Part shown: in pieces, positions 16,010 through 26,900 of the stretch | Layout of the letters: every line of letters starts with the position of its first letter | How positions within the stretch are numbered: position 1 is the stretch's first letter | Origin: Streptomyces sp. NBC_00154 | Lineage (GTDB): Bacteria; Actinomycetota; Actinomycetes; Streptomycetales; Streptomycetaceae | Direction of reading: 5' to 3' | Length of the DNA: 64,000 nt | NCBI RefSeq assembly: GCF_026342835.1 | Contig: NZ_JAPEMI010000005.1 | Span: 1-64,000, forward strand | The notes under the pieces: generated by a model | Databases searched by the model: none | What the model was told of the DNA's origin: nothing | What the model saw: the letters and a program-made list of their open reading frames with translations, nothing else | Position numbers and translations under genes: made by a program

Positions 16010-16941
16010 GCAGACAACCCGATATCGGGGCGCCAGCCGGCGGGGGGCGCCTCGAAGATGTCGCAGCGCTCGAAGAAGTGAGCCAGCACGACCAGAGCCG
16101 CACGCAAAACCTTCGGCCGCGGCTGCGCGTTGCCCAGGACATACATCTTGAGCTGCCAGAGCACGTCCTCAGGGTCGCTCCAGTCACGGCGCACCTGCTG
16201 GTAGTACAGGCGAAAGCCCTCCGCCACTTCGTCATGCTCCAACTCACGCATCGTTCCGGCGTAGAAAGCATCGACGAGGTGGCTCTGCCGCCTTCCGCGT
16301 CGGAGATCTTCCCGATCGGCTCCTTCGATTCGGTTGAAGTCCAGCTTTTCGTTCGACACGTCAGGCAGAGGCATGAGCGGGTCGGACTCGGTGCGCAACT
16401 CCTGAAGCTGCTTCAGGAGCGGCTCCAGATCCTCCATTCCGATACCAAAGGTCATTCCCTTGATCGGGATCTCGCAGCGCAGTACATCCTCGGCAGTCAT
16501 CTGGTCGAGCTGCATGCACTCCTGCCACAAGCGCCGAGTCCCCATCTGTTGGAAGCCCACCGTCGGTGTGCTGGATGCTGCAGTGGACAGCAGGGACGCC
16601 ACTTCTGGGTGGACACCACGCCTGTCGTTATGGACAAAAACGAAGGTATCGAACTCGCCGCTGCGCTTCGCTAGCGCACCCGACAGGTCTTTGTTGAACT
16701 TCTTGCGGATCTTGTACGGGCTCACCGTCTGGGGGGCATAACAGGCATACAGCTTGCGGGAGTGCAAGGTGAGACCGTCTGCCGACATGTCTCCGAGGCT
16801 TCCGGCGGTGCGTACGTCGAGAAAGTCGGGGTACCGGGAGCACATCAACCGGTGGAAAAAGTCCTCGAACTCGTTCTCATACAGTTCCGCCATCAGGCCG
16901 AGGAACTTCACATGCGCGTAGGCACGTTGCTCGTACTGCAT
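16006..16941 (-). CDS. ABC-3C system effector, nuclease-like N-terminus plus ABC-3C C-terminal domain
   Basis: 311 residues, first gene of the ABC-3C operon. The N-terminus has FEDFFHRLM, then GDMSADGL and LYACYAP, the GD-x3-DG ... Y-x-x-YAP layout of restriction-endonuclease-like effectors in these systems. The catalytic Lys normally expected after the acidic residue is not evident. The C-terminal part (about 200-311), with VDAFYAGTMRELEHDEVAEGF and WQLKMYVLG, fits the ABC-3C dimerisation domain. It probably damages nucleic acid when the ATPase senses invading DNA (inference). The start has a G-rich site (AGGGGGG) four bases upstream. Confidence 0.75.
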   Translation of the reverse strand: MQYEQRAYAHVKFLGLMAELYENEFEDFFHRLMCSRYPDFLDVRTAGSLGDMSADGLTLHSRKLYACYAPQTVSPYKIRKKFNKDLSGALAKRSGEFDTFVFVHNDRRGVHPEVASLLSTAASSTPTVGFQQMGTRRLWQECMQLDQMTAEDVLRCEIPIKGMTFGIGMEDLEPLLKQLQELRTESDPLMPLPDVSNEKLDFNRIEGADREDLRRGRRQSHLVDAFYAGTMRELEHDEVAEGFRLYYQQVRRDWSDPEDVLWQLKMYVLGNAQPRPKVLRAALVVLAHFFERCDIFEAPPAGWRPDIGLSA

Positions 16942-17055
16942 ACACCCCCCTAGCGTGCGGTCCCAAGCGTAACCTCCGGGTGATCACACCAGGTACCCCT
17001 ATGACCTCAGGGAGTCAAGAACCACGCTGTCCGGTCGATCTGGCCTCAAGTCGCT

Positions 17056-19533
17056 TCATGACCAGCGCATCCCGACGTCGGTCAGCTCCTTCACGCGCTC
17101 GGGTGCAAGCCGCGCGGCCTTCACGCGCTGCTGGCTGATCCAGGCGCCCAGCCGTACGGCCTCGCCTTTGACGTGCTCGGTGTGGCTGCGCGGCACGTCC
17201 AGGTGCCCCTCGCGCTCGTGGTACTGCCGGGCGGCGGTCAGGTTGTCGGCCCACATCTCAGCCCGGGTGCGCTTGGCCGGAGCGGCTGTGATGTTCAGTG
17301 TGCCGGTGAGCATCGCCTGCTGGGGCGCGGTCAGTTTGGCGAAGCCGACGCGTTGGGCGGCGGCCCACTTACCCAGGTCCTCGCCGTCCGCGATGGCTAC
17401 GCCAGCCTTGTCGAGCAGGGTCCCTCCGGCCTTGGTGTGGAGCCAGGCGAGCCGGAAGGTCCGCTGCCAGTCGATGCTCCAGGTCGGGCACCAGCCGGGG
17501 TCGATTTCTTCCAGCGCGTTCCGTCGCTCGTCGGACAGGGGAGCGGGGGTGCCTTCCGGCTCGGGGAGTCCTTCGGCGCGGCAGCGCTCGAGCTCGACTG
17601 CCCGACGTGCGGCTGCCCGTTGGTTCTTCAGCCAGCGCCCTACCGGGTACTCGCCGATTACCGCGTCCACTGGTGCGGCGAGGCCGACTTCGTGTTCGTC
17701 GGCCCACTTTGCGGCCGCGGCCAGTCCTTCTTCGAAGCTGGTGTCGAAGTGCGACCAGACCATGCCGAGGGCCTGGAGCTGGGCGGTGCGGTCGGGGTCC
17801 AGGCGGCCGGTGTTGTAGTGCCGGCGGCAGTCGGTGACCCACACGCCCAGCGGGAATTCGGCGGGTGCCCAGTCGGCCGGGGTGCGGTAGTCGTACGGCA
17901 CGCGCAGGTCCCGGTGCTCCTTCGCGTAGCGCTGCGCGGCCTGGATGCCGCGCCGCCAGTGGACCCGCTCGGGGTTGATGACGCGGAGCTCGATGAAGGC
18001 GGCCAGCTGGCGTGCGTCGCGCGGGGCGGAGAACCGCAGCAGGTCCTTGGCGGGCCGGCTGACTGCCGCTGGCTCTTCGCCGTTGTCGTCCTGGTCCAGG
18101 TCCTCGTCGAAGTCGTGGGTCTCGTCGCGGGGCTCGGGGGCGCGGGTCCGTGATGTGCCCGGGTCGGTGAGCTTCTCGATGCGGGCGTCGTGTGCGCGCA
18201 GCGCGGCAAGGAGCTTGGCCAGCCCATTGTACGCCGGCGACGTGAGCATGGCGTCCGGCTTCTCACCAGGAGCAAGGAATGCCGGCACGACCAGAGTGGC
18301 GATCTTCCCTTCGCCCGGGTGCATGCGCAGGGCGCGGCCGACGGCCTGGACCAGGTCGGGCATGGACCCGCGGACGTCCGCGAAAACGACGGCGTCGCAC
18401 TCACGGGTGTCGACTCCCTCGCCGAGGACCTTCACGGACGCGATCAGCGACAGCGCGGTCTCGGTGCCAATGTCGGTCTCGCCGGCGGCGAACTGGGCGA
18501 GCACGCGCCGCCGGTGGGCCGGCTTGTGCTCGCCGTGCAGCCACTGCGCCCACACCTGATCCTCTGCGGGGTACAGGTCGGCGTCCTGGGCGTGCAGCTC
18601 GGCCGCCTTCCCCGGCAGGCCCAGGGCAAAGGCCTCGGCCTCGGCGACACGCTGGTGGAAGGAGAGGACCCGCTCGAGCTCCTCCTTGGCCGACACCTTC
18701 AGCGTCGCGGCCTGCAGGGCGCCGAGCCGCTTGCCGCGGACCTCTTCACTGCCGTCCCCGGCGGTGCGCAGGGCCGTGTTCAGCGCCGGGTCCTGCACGT
18801 CGACTACCAGCACCTGGTAAGGGGCGACGATGCCCCGCTCGATCGCCTGTTCCAGCGAGAGGTGAAACGCGACCTTGCCGAAGACGCCGTCGGGGTCGTC
18901 CAGCATGGACGCGACCAGCTCGCCAGGCCGTCGACGGCCGCCGGTCTCGTCGTCGTCGACCTCTCCGGCCTGCCACACGCGCGGAGTGGCGGTCATATAG
19001 AGGCGCCGCTCAGCGGGGATACGGGTGTTGTCGTGAACGACGGCCCAAGGCTTGCCCATCCGGCCAGAAACCCGGTGCGCCTCGTCCACGATGATCAAAT
19101 TCCACAGCGGGAGGCCCGCGGTATGGGCCTTCTCCAGGAAGCCGAGACCCAGGGAGGCGTAGGTCGCGAAGACGGTGACGCGGCCCGGCCCGCGGGTGAG
19201 CCGGACCAGCTCGTCGGCGTCGGTGGTGTTGGGGAAGCCCACCTCTTCCGACTTCAGGGAGGAGACGCCGAAGTACGGGCCGGGGCGGCCGCCGTCGCGC
19301 CAGGCGCGGGCGGTCTGCTCCAGAAGGTCGAGAGAGGGAATCAGAATCAGGACGCGGTCCGCGGTGAGTTCCTCCGCCGTGTGTACGGCCACCAGGGTCT
19401 TGCCACTGCCGGTGGCCATGGTGACCTGGGTGCGCAGACCCCTCGGCGGCATCGGTGCGTCCTGCGGCAGGTCGAGCTCGCGCACCGTGGCGACGACCGC
19501 CTCGGCCTGGTGCTCCCGCAACGGCATCAGCAT
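17056..19533 (-). CDS. Superfamily 2 DEAD/DEAH helicase with helicase-associated domains
   Basis: 825 residues. Helicase core: motif I ATGSGKTLVA, motif II VDEAHR, motif III TATPRV, motif VI QAVGRALRMH. The C-terminal third (about 550-825) contains several helicase-associated repeats of about 65 residues: W-x3-FDTSFEEGLAAA, GWCPTWSIDWQR and the final GAWISQQRVKAARL. The start at 19533 is before LMPLREHQAEAV, the usual Q-motif region; ATG 19527 is equally possible. Such proteins are common on Streptomyces plasmids and chromosome arms. A defence or DNA-processing role is likely from its neighbours, but unproven. Confidence 0.85.
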   Translation of the reverse strand: MLMPLREHQAEAVVATVRELDLPQDAPMPPRGLRTQVTMATGSGKTLVAVHTAEELTADRVLILIPSLDLLEQTARAWRDGGRPGPYFGVSSLKSEEVGFPNTTDADELVRLTRGPGRVTVFATYASLGLGFLEKAHTAGLPLWNLIIVDEAHRVSGRMGKPWAVVHDNTRIPAERRLYMTATPRVWQAGEVDDDETGGRRRPGELVASMLDDPDGVFGKVAFHLSLEQAIERGIVAPYQVLVVDVQDPALNTALRTAGDGSEEVRGKRLGALQAATLKVSAKEELERVLSFHQRVAEAEAFALGLPGKAAELHAQDADLYPAEDQVWAQWLHGEHKPAHRRRVLAQFAAGETDIGTETALSLIASVKVLGEGVDTRECDAVVFADVRGSMPDLVQAVGRALRMHPGEGKIATLVVPAFLAPGEKPDAMLTSPAYNGLAKLLAALRAHDARIEKLTDPGTSRTRAPEPRDETHDFDEDLDQDDNGEEPAAVSRPAKDLLRFSAPRDARQLAAFIELRVINPERVHWRRGIQAAQRYAKEHRDLRVPYDYRTPADWAPAEFPLGVWVTDCRRHYNTGRLDPDRTAQLQALGMVWSHFDTSFEEGLAAAAKWADEHEVGLAAPVDAVIGEYPVGRWLKNQRAAARRAVELERCRAEGLPEPEGTPAPLSDERRNALEEIDPGWCPTWSIDWQRTFRLAWLHTKAGGTLLDKAGVAIADGEDLGKWAAAQRVGFAKLTAPQQAMLTGTLNITAAPAKRTRAEMWADNLTAARQYHEREGHLDVPRSHTEHVKGEAVRLGAWISQQRVKAARLAPERVKELTDVGMRWS

Positions 19534-20095
19534 CTTCTGGCTCTCATCTCTCTGAGCGTTGGACGAGGCTTGCAGGTCGGGCAGCCGCCGTCCAACTCGC
19601 CCCAGGGCTTCGTGTCCAACGGCACAGCCGGCGTGCCCGACCGACGAGGTCAGCGACGGTCGCCGCCCACGGTGCAAATATCGGTGATCCCTCACAGGTG
19701 AGCAGCGGCATGGCGGCCAGTGTCTGTTCGTGCTGTCGGCGCAGGACGGGGGAGGGGACGGTGCCGGTTGGCCGACCGCTGCCCGTTGCAGGCCTCGCAT
19801 CTGTCCAAGTCGGTCAGGAAGACGACGGCTACGACGCAGGCCGTGCTGCGAGGCCTGGTCAATGAAGCCGCGGCGGGCACGGGCTTCGATGTTGGTCGAC
19901 GACGGTGGTGAGACCTCAGCCGTATCAGGTCGTCGGCCTCCAGGTGCAGCGGCGGTGCTGAGGCGTAGGCGGTTCGGGGGAGAGGGGCGCGGCGGGGCTG
20001 GTCATCGGGGGCGGCGCTCCTGTCGGTTCGTGTGTGGCGGGAGGCAGTTGCTGCCGCCCGCCTGACGGTGCGTGCGCTGGGTGCGGTCTCGGTCA
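19534..20095. other. Region without a convincing gene between helicase and decayed repeat
   Basis: A minus-strand frame (19692-20096) overlaps the stop of the decayed 62-residue-protein gene copy, but the predicted product is Arg/Pro/Ala-rich with no recognisable domain and no ribosome binding site. I treat it as non-coding or decayed. Confidence 0.4.
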
Positions 20096-20257
20096 TCACA
20101 GGGGGCAGTTGCGCTGGGTGTGGGTCCGGGCGGTGGCGATGTCCTGGAGGCTGGCGCCCAGGTTCAGTGCGTAACTGCACGGCGTGCAGTTCGACGAGGC
20201 TCTTGGTCTGGTGGAGCGTTCCTGCAGCGCCTAGGCGATGGCGTCTTGCCTGCTCAT
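20096..20257 (-). pseudogene. Decayed copy of the 62-residue small protein gene
   Basis: Translation from ATG 20257 gives MSRQDAIA, then a TAG, then frame with ALNLGASLQDIATARTHTQ, matching the intact gene at 28895-29083 (MSRQDAITQ, ALNLGATLQDIAAARTPHP). The middle section is scrambled by indels. A good ribosome binding site (GAGGAG) is still present, as is the upstream octamer pair at 20334-20356. Confidence 0.75.
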
Positions 20258-20333
20258 GTGGGTTTCTCCTCAGTCGGGCTTGGTTGGATCAGTGGTGGGA
20301 TCCGGTGAGGGCCCAGCACCTAGCGATTTCCAT

Positions 20334-20356
20334 TATGCATTGTCAAAGTATGCATA
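20334..20356 (-). promoter_or_regulatory. Pair of TATGCATA octamers, 15-bp spacing
   Basis: TATGCATT at 20334 and TATGCATA at 20349. A TTGACA sequence lies on the minus strand between them. The same octamers at the same spacing occur upstream of the intact 62-residue gene (29133-29170) and the 40111 operon (40204-40256). Confidence 0.65.
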
Positions 20357-20422
20357 GCAATTAAATTCATTTCGACTTTGGTTGGCGGCAATGGAAAGCC
20401 CCGAACGGCAGTCACTGTGTGG

Positions 20423-20692
20423 GGCCTTGAGTGGGAAGTGGCTCGAATGTCCAGGCCTGCAAATCGGCGCGCCGGGCTCGATATGGCTGTTGTCGACCAG
20501 TCACTTCTGTGCCGCTGCGGAGATGACCTCGTCGGCGGCATCGGCCATCGCCTTGAACTGTGCGCCGAGGAAACCCTCCATGGCGGATCCGGGCAGATTG
20601 GTGTAATCCGTGTAGGTCCGCTTCTCGATGCTGGCGTGCGGCTGAGCGGTATTGCGGCACGCCAACCCAGGGATCGATGCCCAATGCGCCAC
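20423..20692 (-). pseudogene. Decayed 3' copy of the HTH gene at 36555 (copy iv)
   Basis: The frame ending at 20501 reads EKRTYTDYTNLPGS, then GAQFKAMADAA, matching EERAYADNTGGPGS and AVQFKAMVDAA of the intact protein at 36555-37361. A TGA replaces the Trp codon of the conserved NWLV/KWLV position. LVDNSHIEPGAPI follows in frame, and then a frameshift destroys the LEIRAWMP ending. A degenerate terminator-like stem (20397-20426) follows in the gene's direction. Confidence 0.7.
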
Positions 20693-20923
20693 CCCAGGCC
20701 GGTTCCTGTCGTGATGTGGATCACTACATCCGGATGGAACTATTCCGCGATCACTCTATTCACAGTTGGTTCACACGAACTACAGTCCCCATTCACTGAT
20801 CGAGATCGACTGGATGGCTCTTCGTGCCGCGCTGGGGAGCGCGGTAGCCCTCACCCATCTCGGCAGGTCAACTGTTGAGTGGCGGGGTGCGCTGACGTGT
20901 CCCCGCATGGGGCGGGAGTGCCA

Positions 20924-23900
20924 GTGGCGTTTCGACGTTCGCGGTGGGTTTCTCTAGGAGTGGCCGGAGCGTTGCTCTCCGGTCTGTTGTCGACCGTGTC
21001 GGTGGTGTCGCCACCTGGCGCGGCCGCCGCGGATGACTCGACACCGATCGTCCCGTCTCAGTCGCTCGGCTCCGTGCCGGCTCAGCAGGCGGAAGAGGCT
21101 GGCAAGGCTCTTCCGCAGCCGAAGTGGCCGGCTGCGGCCCAGGCTCGCGTCGATCTGTCGACCGCTGCACCGGGTGACCCCGGCACCGTCATGCCAACCC
21201 CATCCGATGCGTCGTCGCCTTCGGCCACGTCGTCGCCTGCACCAGGCGGCGACGAGGAGAACCGGGTCGCCGATGTTGTAGAGGTCGCGCCTGTCGCCGA
21301 GCCGACCGGCCCCGCGCCGCAGTTCGCCGGGGCCGGCCGGGCTGCGTCCACAGACGATCCGACGCCGTCGGCAACCTCCGGCGAAAATGCCTCGCCAGAG
21401 GCGAGCCCCTCCGCCTCTGATACACCCTCACCAGAACCCACCGACTCTGCGACACCGGATCCGGTCCCGGATCCGCTTACTCCCGAGCAGGTCGACGTGC
21501 AGGTCCTCGACCGGCAGGCCGTCGCTCCGGCCGGAGGGGTTGGTCTCGGGGTCCAGGTTTCCCGAACCGATGGCGGCAGTGATCCGGGCCAGGTGCAGCT
21601 CGGGATCGACTACTCAGGCTTCCAGTACGCCTACGGTGGTGATTTCGCGCAGCGCCTGATGCTGGTCAAGCTCCCTGCCTGTGCGCTCACCACTCCGGAG
21701 GCGGAGGGCTGTACGGCGCGTGAGGTCGTGCCGAGCAATAACGACGTCAAGACGGGCATGCTGACGGCGACGGTCACGGCCGATGCAGACACCACGTCGG
21801 CAGACACGAGCGCCGGTAGTGCCGATCCTGGCCTGTCCACCCAGCTGGGTACGACCGGGGGAGCCAGTGTCTACGCGGTCACCGCCGGATCCTCCTCCGA
21901 CCAGGGTGACTACCGGGCCTCCTCGCTTGCTGCCTCCGGTTCCTGGTCGGTGGCCACCGGCTCCGGTGCCTTCACCTACAACCTCCCGATCCAGCTGCCG
22001 GCACCCGCGATGGGCTCAGCACCTGCCCTCGGCTTGTCCTACAACTCACAGTCCGTGGACGGCCGTACCTCGGCAACGAACAACCAGGCGTCCTGGGCCG
22101 GCATGGGATGGGACCTCGGCGTCGGGTTCATCGAACGCCGCTACCGCAACTGCACTGACGACGGCCTGCCGACGATCGGTGACATGTGCTGGGACTCGCC
22201 CAACACCGGCACAGAGCCGGACGGTGCGGTCTACGTCATCAACCTCAACGGTGTCAGCTCCGAGCTCGTCCAGGACAAAAACGGCACCGGCTCGTACCAC
22301 CTCAGGGACGACCCGGGCTGGCGGGTCCAGCACCTCAGTGGTGGGTACGGTGCGGATGACGAGTACTGGGTGATCGGCAGCCAGGACGGCCAGCGCTACT
22401 ACTTCGGCTGGGGCCGTTCCCAGCGCACCCAAGAGGCCACCTCCTCGGTGTACACGATGCCGGTGGTCGGCAACAACGCCGGCGAGCCCTGCCACAGCCA
22501 GTTCCCCGAGCCGTGTACCCAAGCCTGGCGATGGAACCTCGACCGAGTCGTGGACGCCAACGAGGTCGACACCACGTACTTCTACGACAAGGAGTACAAC
22601 CACTACCGGTCCGTCGCGGACACGGACATGGCCCGCTCATACACCTCGGGTGGCTACCTCCGTGCCATCGAGTACGGCTGGCCCACCCAGATCGCGGACT
22701 CAAAACCGACCGGCAGGGTCGAACTCACCCACGTGGGCCGGTGCGTGGAGCGTATGTCGGAAACGGACCCGCTGCGCGACGAACCCAGCGCGTGCCCGTC
22801 CATCAGCTCCACCCCCTCCTCCTACCCCGATGTGCCCGTCGACCTGATGTGCGACGGAACAGCGAACGACTACGACTGCGCCGGCAAGACCTACTACCCG
22901 ACGTTCTTCACCAAGGACATGCTCTGGGACATCAAGACGTACGTCCTCAACACGACGGGTAATGACTGGGACCTGGTGGAGCAGTACCAGACCAAGCACG
23001 GCCTGCCGAACCCCGAGGGCACCGTCGGCAAGACGCTGTGGCTGGACTACATGCAGCGCAAGACCTACGGCAGCGGCACGAACATCGTCCTCCCGGTGAT
23101 CAACTTCAACGGTGTCGACCTGGACAACAAGGTCGGCTCCTCTGAGATCAACTTCCGGCGCATCAGCACCATCCACGACGACCTCGGCGCGACCACCACC
23201 GTCACCTACAGCGCCCCCGATGCGTGCGACGCCGCGGCGCTCCCTTCCCAGGCGTCTAACAAGCAGGACTGCTTCTGGCAGAAATGGACTCCCGAAGGGG
23301 CGACGGACGCCAAGTCCGGCTGGTTCAAGAAGTTCCTGGTGACCCAGGTCGAAGTCGACCCCACCGTCACCAGCAACCAGGATGGCGCACCTGTCATCAC
23401 CACCTCGTACGACTACGTGGGCGGAGCCGGGTGGGCGTTCACCAGTGACCCGCTGACCAAGGACGAGGACGAGTCCTGGACTGACTGGCGCGGCTACCAG
23501 CAAGTCGCCATTACGACCGGAACGGGCGCCACCAAGCACACCACCTACCACTGGCTCTACCGCGGCCTGGACGGCGACCGCACCGACAAGACCGACCCTT
23601 CCAAAACCCGGGCGGTCAGCGTCAGCGACGGCGAAGGCACCAGCTACACCGATCAGCCCTGGCTCGCCGGCCGGACGATCGAGACGTCCCAGCGCGACGA
23701 CACCGGCAGCTCCCACGAGCGGGTCTTCCATAGCTACTGGGCCCATACCACCGCCACCTATGACGGCGTGCCCGACGCACGCTTCGTGCGCGAGTCCCGG
23801 ACCACCACGCAGACCAAGATCTCCACGGGCTGGCGTGAGCACGTCGTCCAGAGCGAGTTCGACGACACCAGCACCACCTCCACCACGTACGGTCTGGCCC

Positions 23901-26900
23901 TGCGCACCGACGACTGGGGCGAGACCAACGTCGCCGACAACCGCTGCACCACCTACGGGCGCGCTTACAACACCGACGACTACGACTCCACCGGCGTCCA
24001 GCGCTGGACCGTGCTCCAGGACGAGGTACGGCACTACAACAGCGGGTGTACCGACCGAGCAGCGGCCAACCAGGACAGCTACACGGCCACCCTGTTCGAC
24101 AACGCCACCTCCGTCGACACCAACAAGCCGGCCGACGGCAACGCCACCGAAGTTCGCACCTACACCGGTGCCAGTACGTATCGCAGCATCAAGGTGGGCT
24201 ACGACGGCGCCGGACGCGCGGTGTGGGGTGAGGACGGCAAGAAGAACCGCACCACCACGACGTTCAGCCCCGCCAATCTCTGGCCGATCAACGGGATAAC
24301 CAGCACCACGGCCGACCCCGACGGCACCATGTCGGCCAAGGGCCCACTGAGCACGACCGTGTGGAAGTCCCGGTTCTGGGGCGTGCCGTACAAGACCCAG
24401 GACGCCAACGGGAACGTCACGACTGTCACCCTGGATGCCGCCGGACGCATTACCGAAGTGTGGAAGCCGACCGAGACGGGAACTTCCCCATCCCTGAAAT
24501 TCGGGTATTCGATTCCCACTGGCACGAGCAGCGGCGTACCGGACTCGGTCACGGGCTTCCCTCAGACGAGCACCCAGACCCTTCAGGCGGGATCCACGTA
24601 TCTGTCGTCCTACGCTTACAGCGACGCCCTCGGGCGAGCGCGCGAGACCCAGAACCCGCTGCCTGACAGCTCCGAAGCGGTCAGCAACCGTCAGGTAGCT
24701 GTGACGCGCTACGACAGCGCGGGCAACAACATCGGCGCCTCAGCAGTTTTCCGCAGCGAGGGAACCGCCGGATCCGGGCTTGTTTCACCCAAGCTTGAGG
24801 CCCTGCCGTCCTTCACGGACCTCTTGGTCGACTGGGCCGGGCGAACGGTGCAGTCCCGACTCCGCGTGGGAGACGGGAGCACCTCTCAGCTCCAGGCCGA
24901 GAACCGGGTGTCCACCACCTACCAAGGCGACTACACCACGGTCACCCAGGCCAACAGAGGCGCCACCGATACCTACACCGATGTCTACGGGCAGGCCTCC
25001 AAGGTCGTCGAGCACGACGGCACCTCGCTGTTCGCCACGCAGTACCACTACGGCGGCAAGGGCGAACTGACACAGATCACCGACACCCGCGGCAACAACA
25101 CCATCTACACCTACGACTGGGCTAACCAGCGTCTCACCGCGAATGACGCGGATGCTGGCGAGTCCAGCACCACGTACGACGCCAACGGACAGGTCGAGAC
25201 GGCGACCAGCAACGCCGGCCAGACTGTCGTCAGATACTCCTACGACAACCTCGGCCGCAAGACCTCAGCGTCCAGCGGCAGCGACGAACTGGCCGCCTGG
25301 ACCTGGGACGACCCGACCGTCGCCAACGGACTCGGCAAGGTGACCGCGACGACCAGCCGTGACACCGGCGGGAACGCGTACACGTCGAAGATCAACGGCT
25401 TCGACACCCGCGGCCGCCCCTTGAGCAGCACCACCACGATCCCGGCCAACGTCAACGGCCTCGCCGGCAGCTACACCACCACACAGACCTACGACGCAGC
25501 CGACCACATCATCACCGCCACCTATCCACCAGCCGGCGGCCTGGACGCCGAGACCGTCACCACCTCGTACAACGCCTACGGACAGCCCGACCGGCTCACC
25601 GGCACACTCGGCAACGCCGTCTACGTGAACAGCACCACCTACGACGCCTACAGCCGTCTCGCGGGACGCGACTACGGCGCCAAATTCTCCGGACTCGGCG
25701 TCAACGCAGCCCGCTCCTACGCCTACCAGGACACCAACGGCACCGGACGCCTGGACTCCATCTCCACGACGGTCAACGTCAACGGACTCATCAAGGAGTC
25801 CCAGAAGGACACCTACAGCTACGACCCGGACGGCAAGCTCACCGAGCTGAGGGAGCAGGCCAGCGGCCAGACAGCCCAATCCCAGTGCTTCAGGTACGAC
25901 GACCTGACCCGCCTCACCGATGCCTACACCAGAGCAGCCGCGAGCGACTGTTCTAACTGGGCCATCCCGGCAATCGGTGCGGTCTCCGACTTCACAGGCG
26001 AAGCCCCGTACCAGACCCACTACACCTACGACCGGCTCGGCAACCTGCAAAGCGTCACCGACACCGACGCAGCCGCGAACAAGACAACCCGGGACTACCT
26101 GTATCCCGGCTACGACGACAGCGGCACCTGGACCACGGCCAACCCCGACCAACCACCGCATGGCGTCCGCCAGATCGACAACAAGTCCGGCACCACCACC
26201 ACCTCAAAGGACACCTTCACCTACAACGACGACGGCCAGCTCGAACACCGCGTCGAACCAGGCGCCACCACCGCCGACAAAAAGACCACCGACTACACCT
26301 GGACCAAGATCGGCCAGCTCAGCACCGTCACCACCACCAAGTCCTCGGGTGCAGAACTCACCCGCTACACCTACGACGCCGACGGCAACATCCTGGTCCG
26401 CACCAGCCCCCAGGAAACAGTCGCCTACCTCGGCGGCACCGAACTACGCACCACCGACGGCAAAACAGCCACGGCCACCCGCTACTACGCCTGCGGCACA
26501 ACCGCCGTCGCCATCCGCACCACCGACTCAGGCAGCGGCAAACTCACCTATCTGATGGCCGACACCCAGGCGTCGACACAGCTCGCCGTAGACGCCAAGA
26601 CCGGCACTGCAATCCGCCGTCGCTACACACCCTTCGGCGACGACCGCAGCGGCAACCTCCCTGCCGGAACTGACCACGGCTTCCTCGGAAAAACCGAAGA
26701 CACCGCCACCGGCCTCTCCCTACTCGGCGCCCGCGCCTACGACCCCAAACTCGGCCGCTTCCTCAGCCCCGACCCCCTCAGCGCCACCTACGCCCCGCAG
26801 AACCTCTCCGCCTACAGCTACAGCCACAACGACCCCATCAACTACAGCGACCCATCCGGCCTCTCCGAGATATGCGGAGCACTCGGAGCCTGCTACACAG

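Noticed and set aside
18190..19701. 503-codon plus-strand frame opposite the helicase
   Set aside because: Antisense to clear helicase motifs, with no start signal.
19692..20096. Minus-strand frame overlapping the stop of the decayed 62-residue-protein gene
   Set aside because: The TGATG overlap is suggestive, but the product is Arg/Pro-rich without a recognisable fold and the region lies in decayed sequence.
22700..24034. 444-codon minus-strand frame inside the RHS gene
   Set aside because: Antisense shadow of the YD-repeat region.
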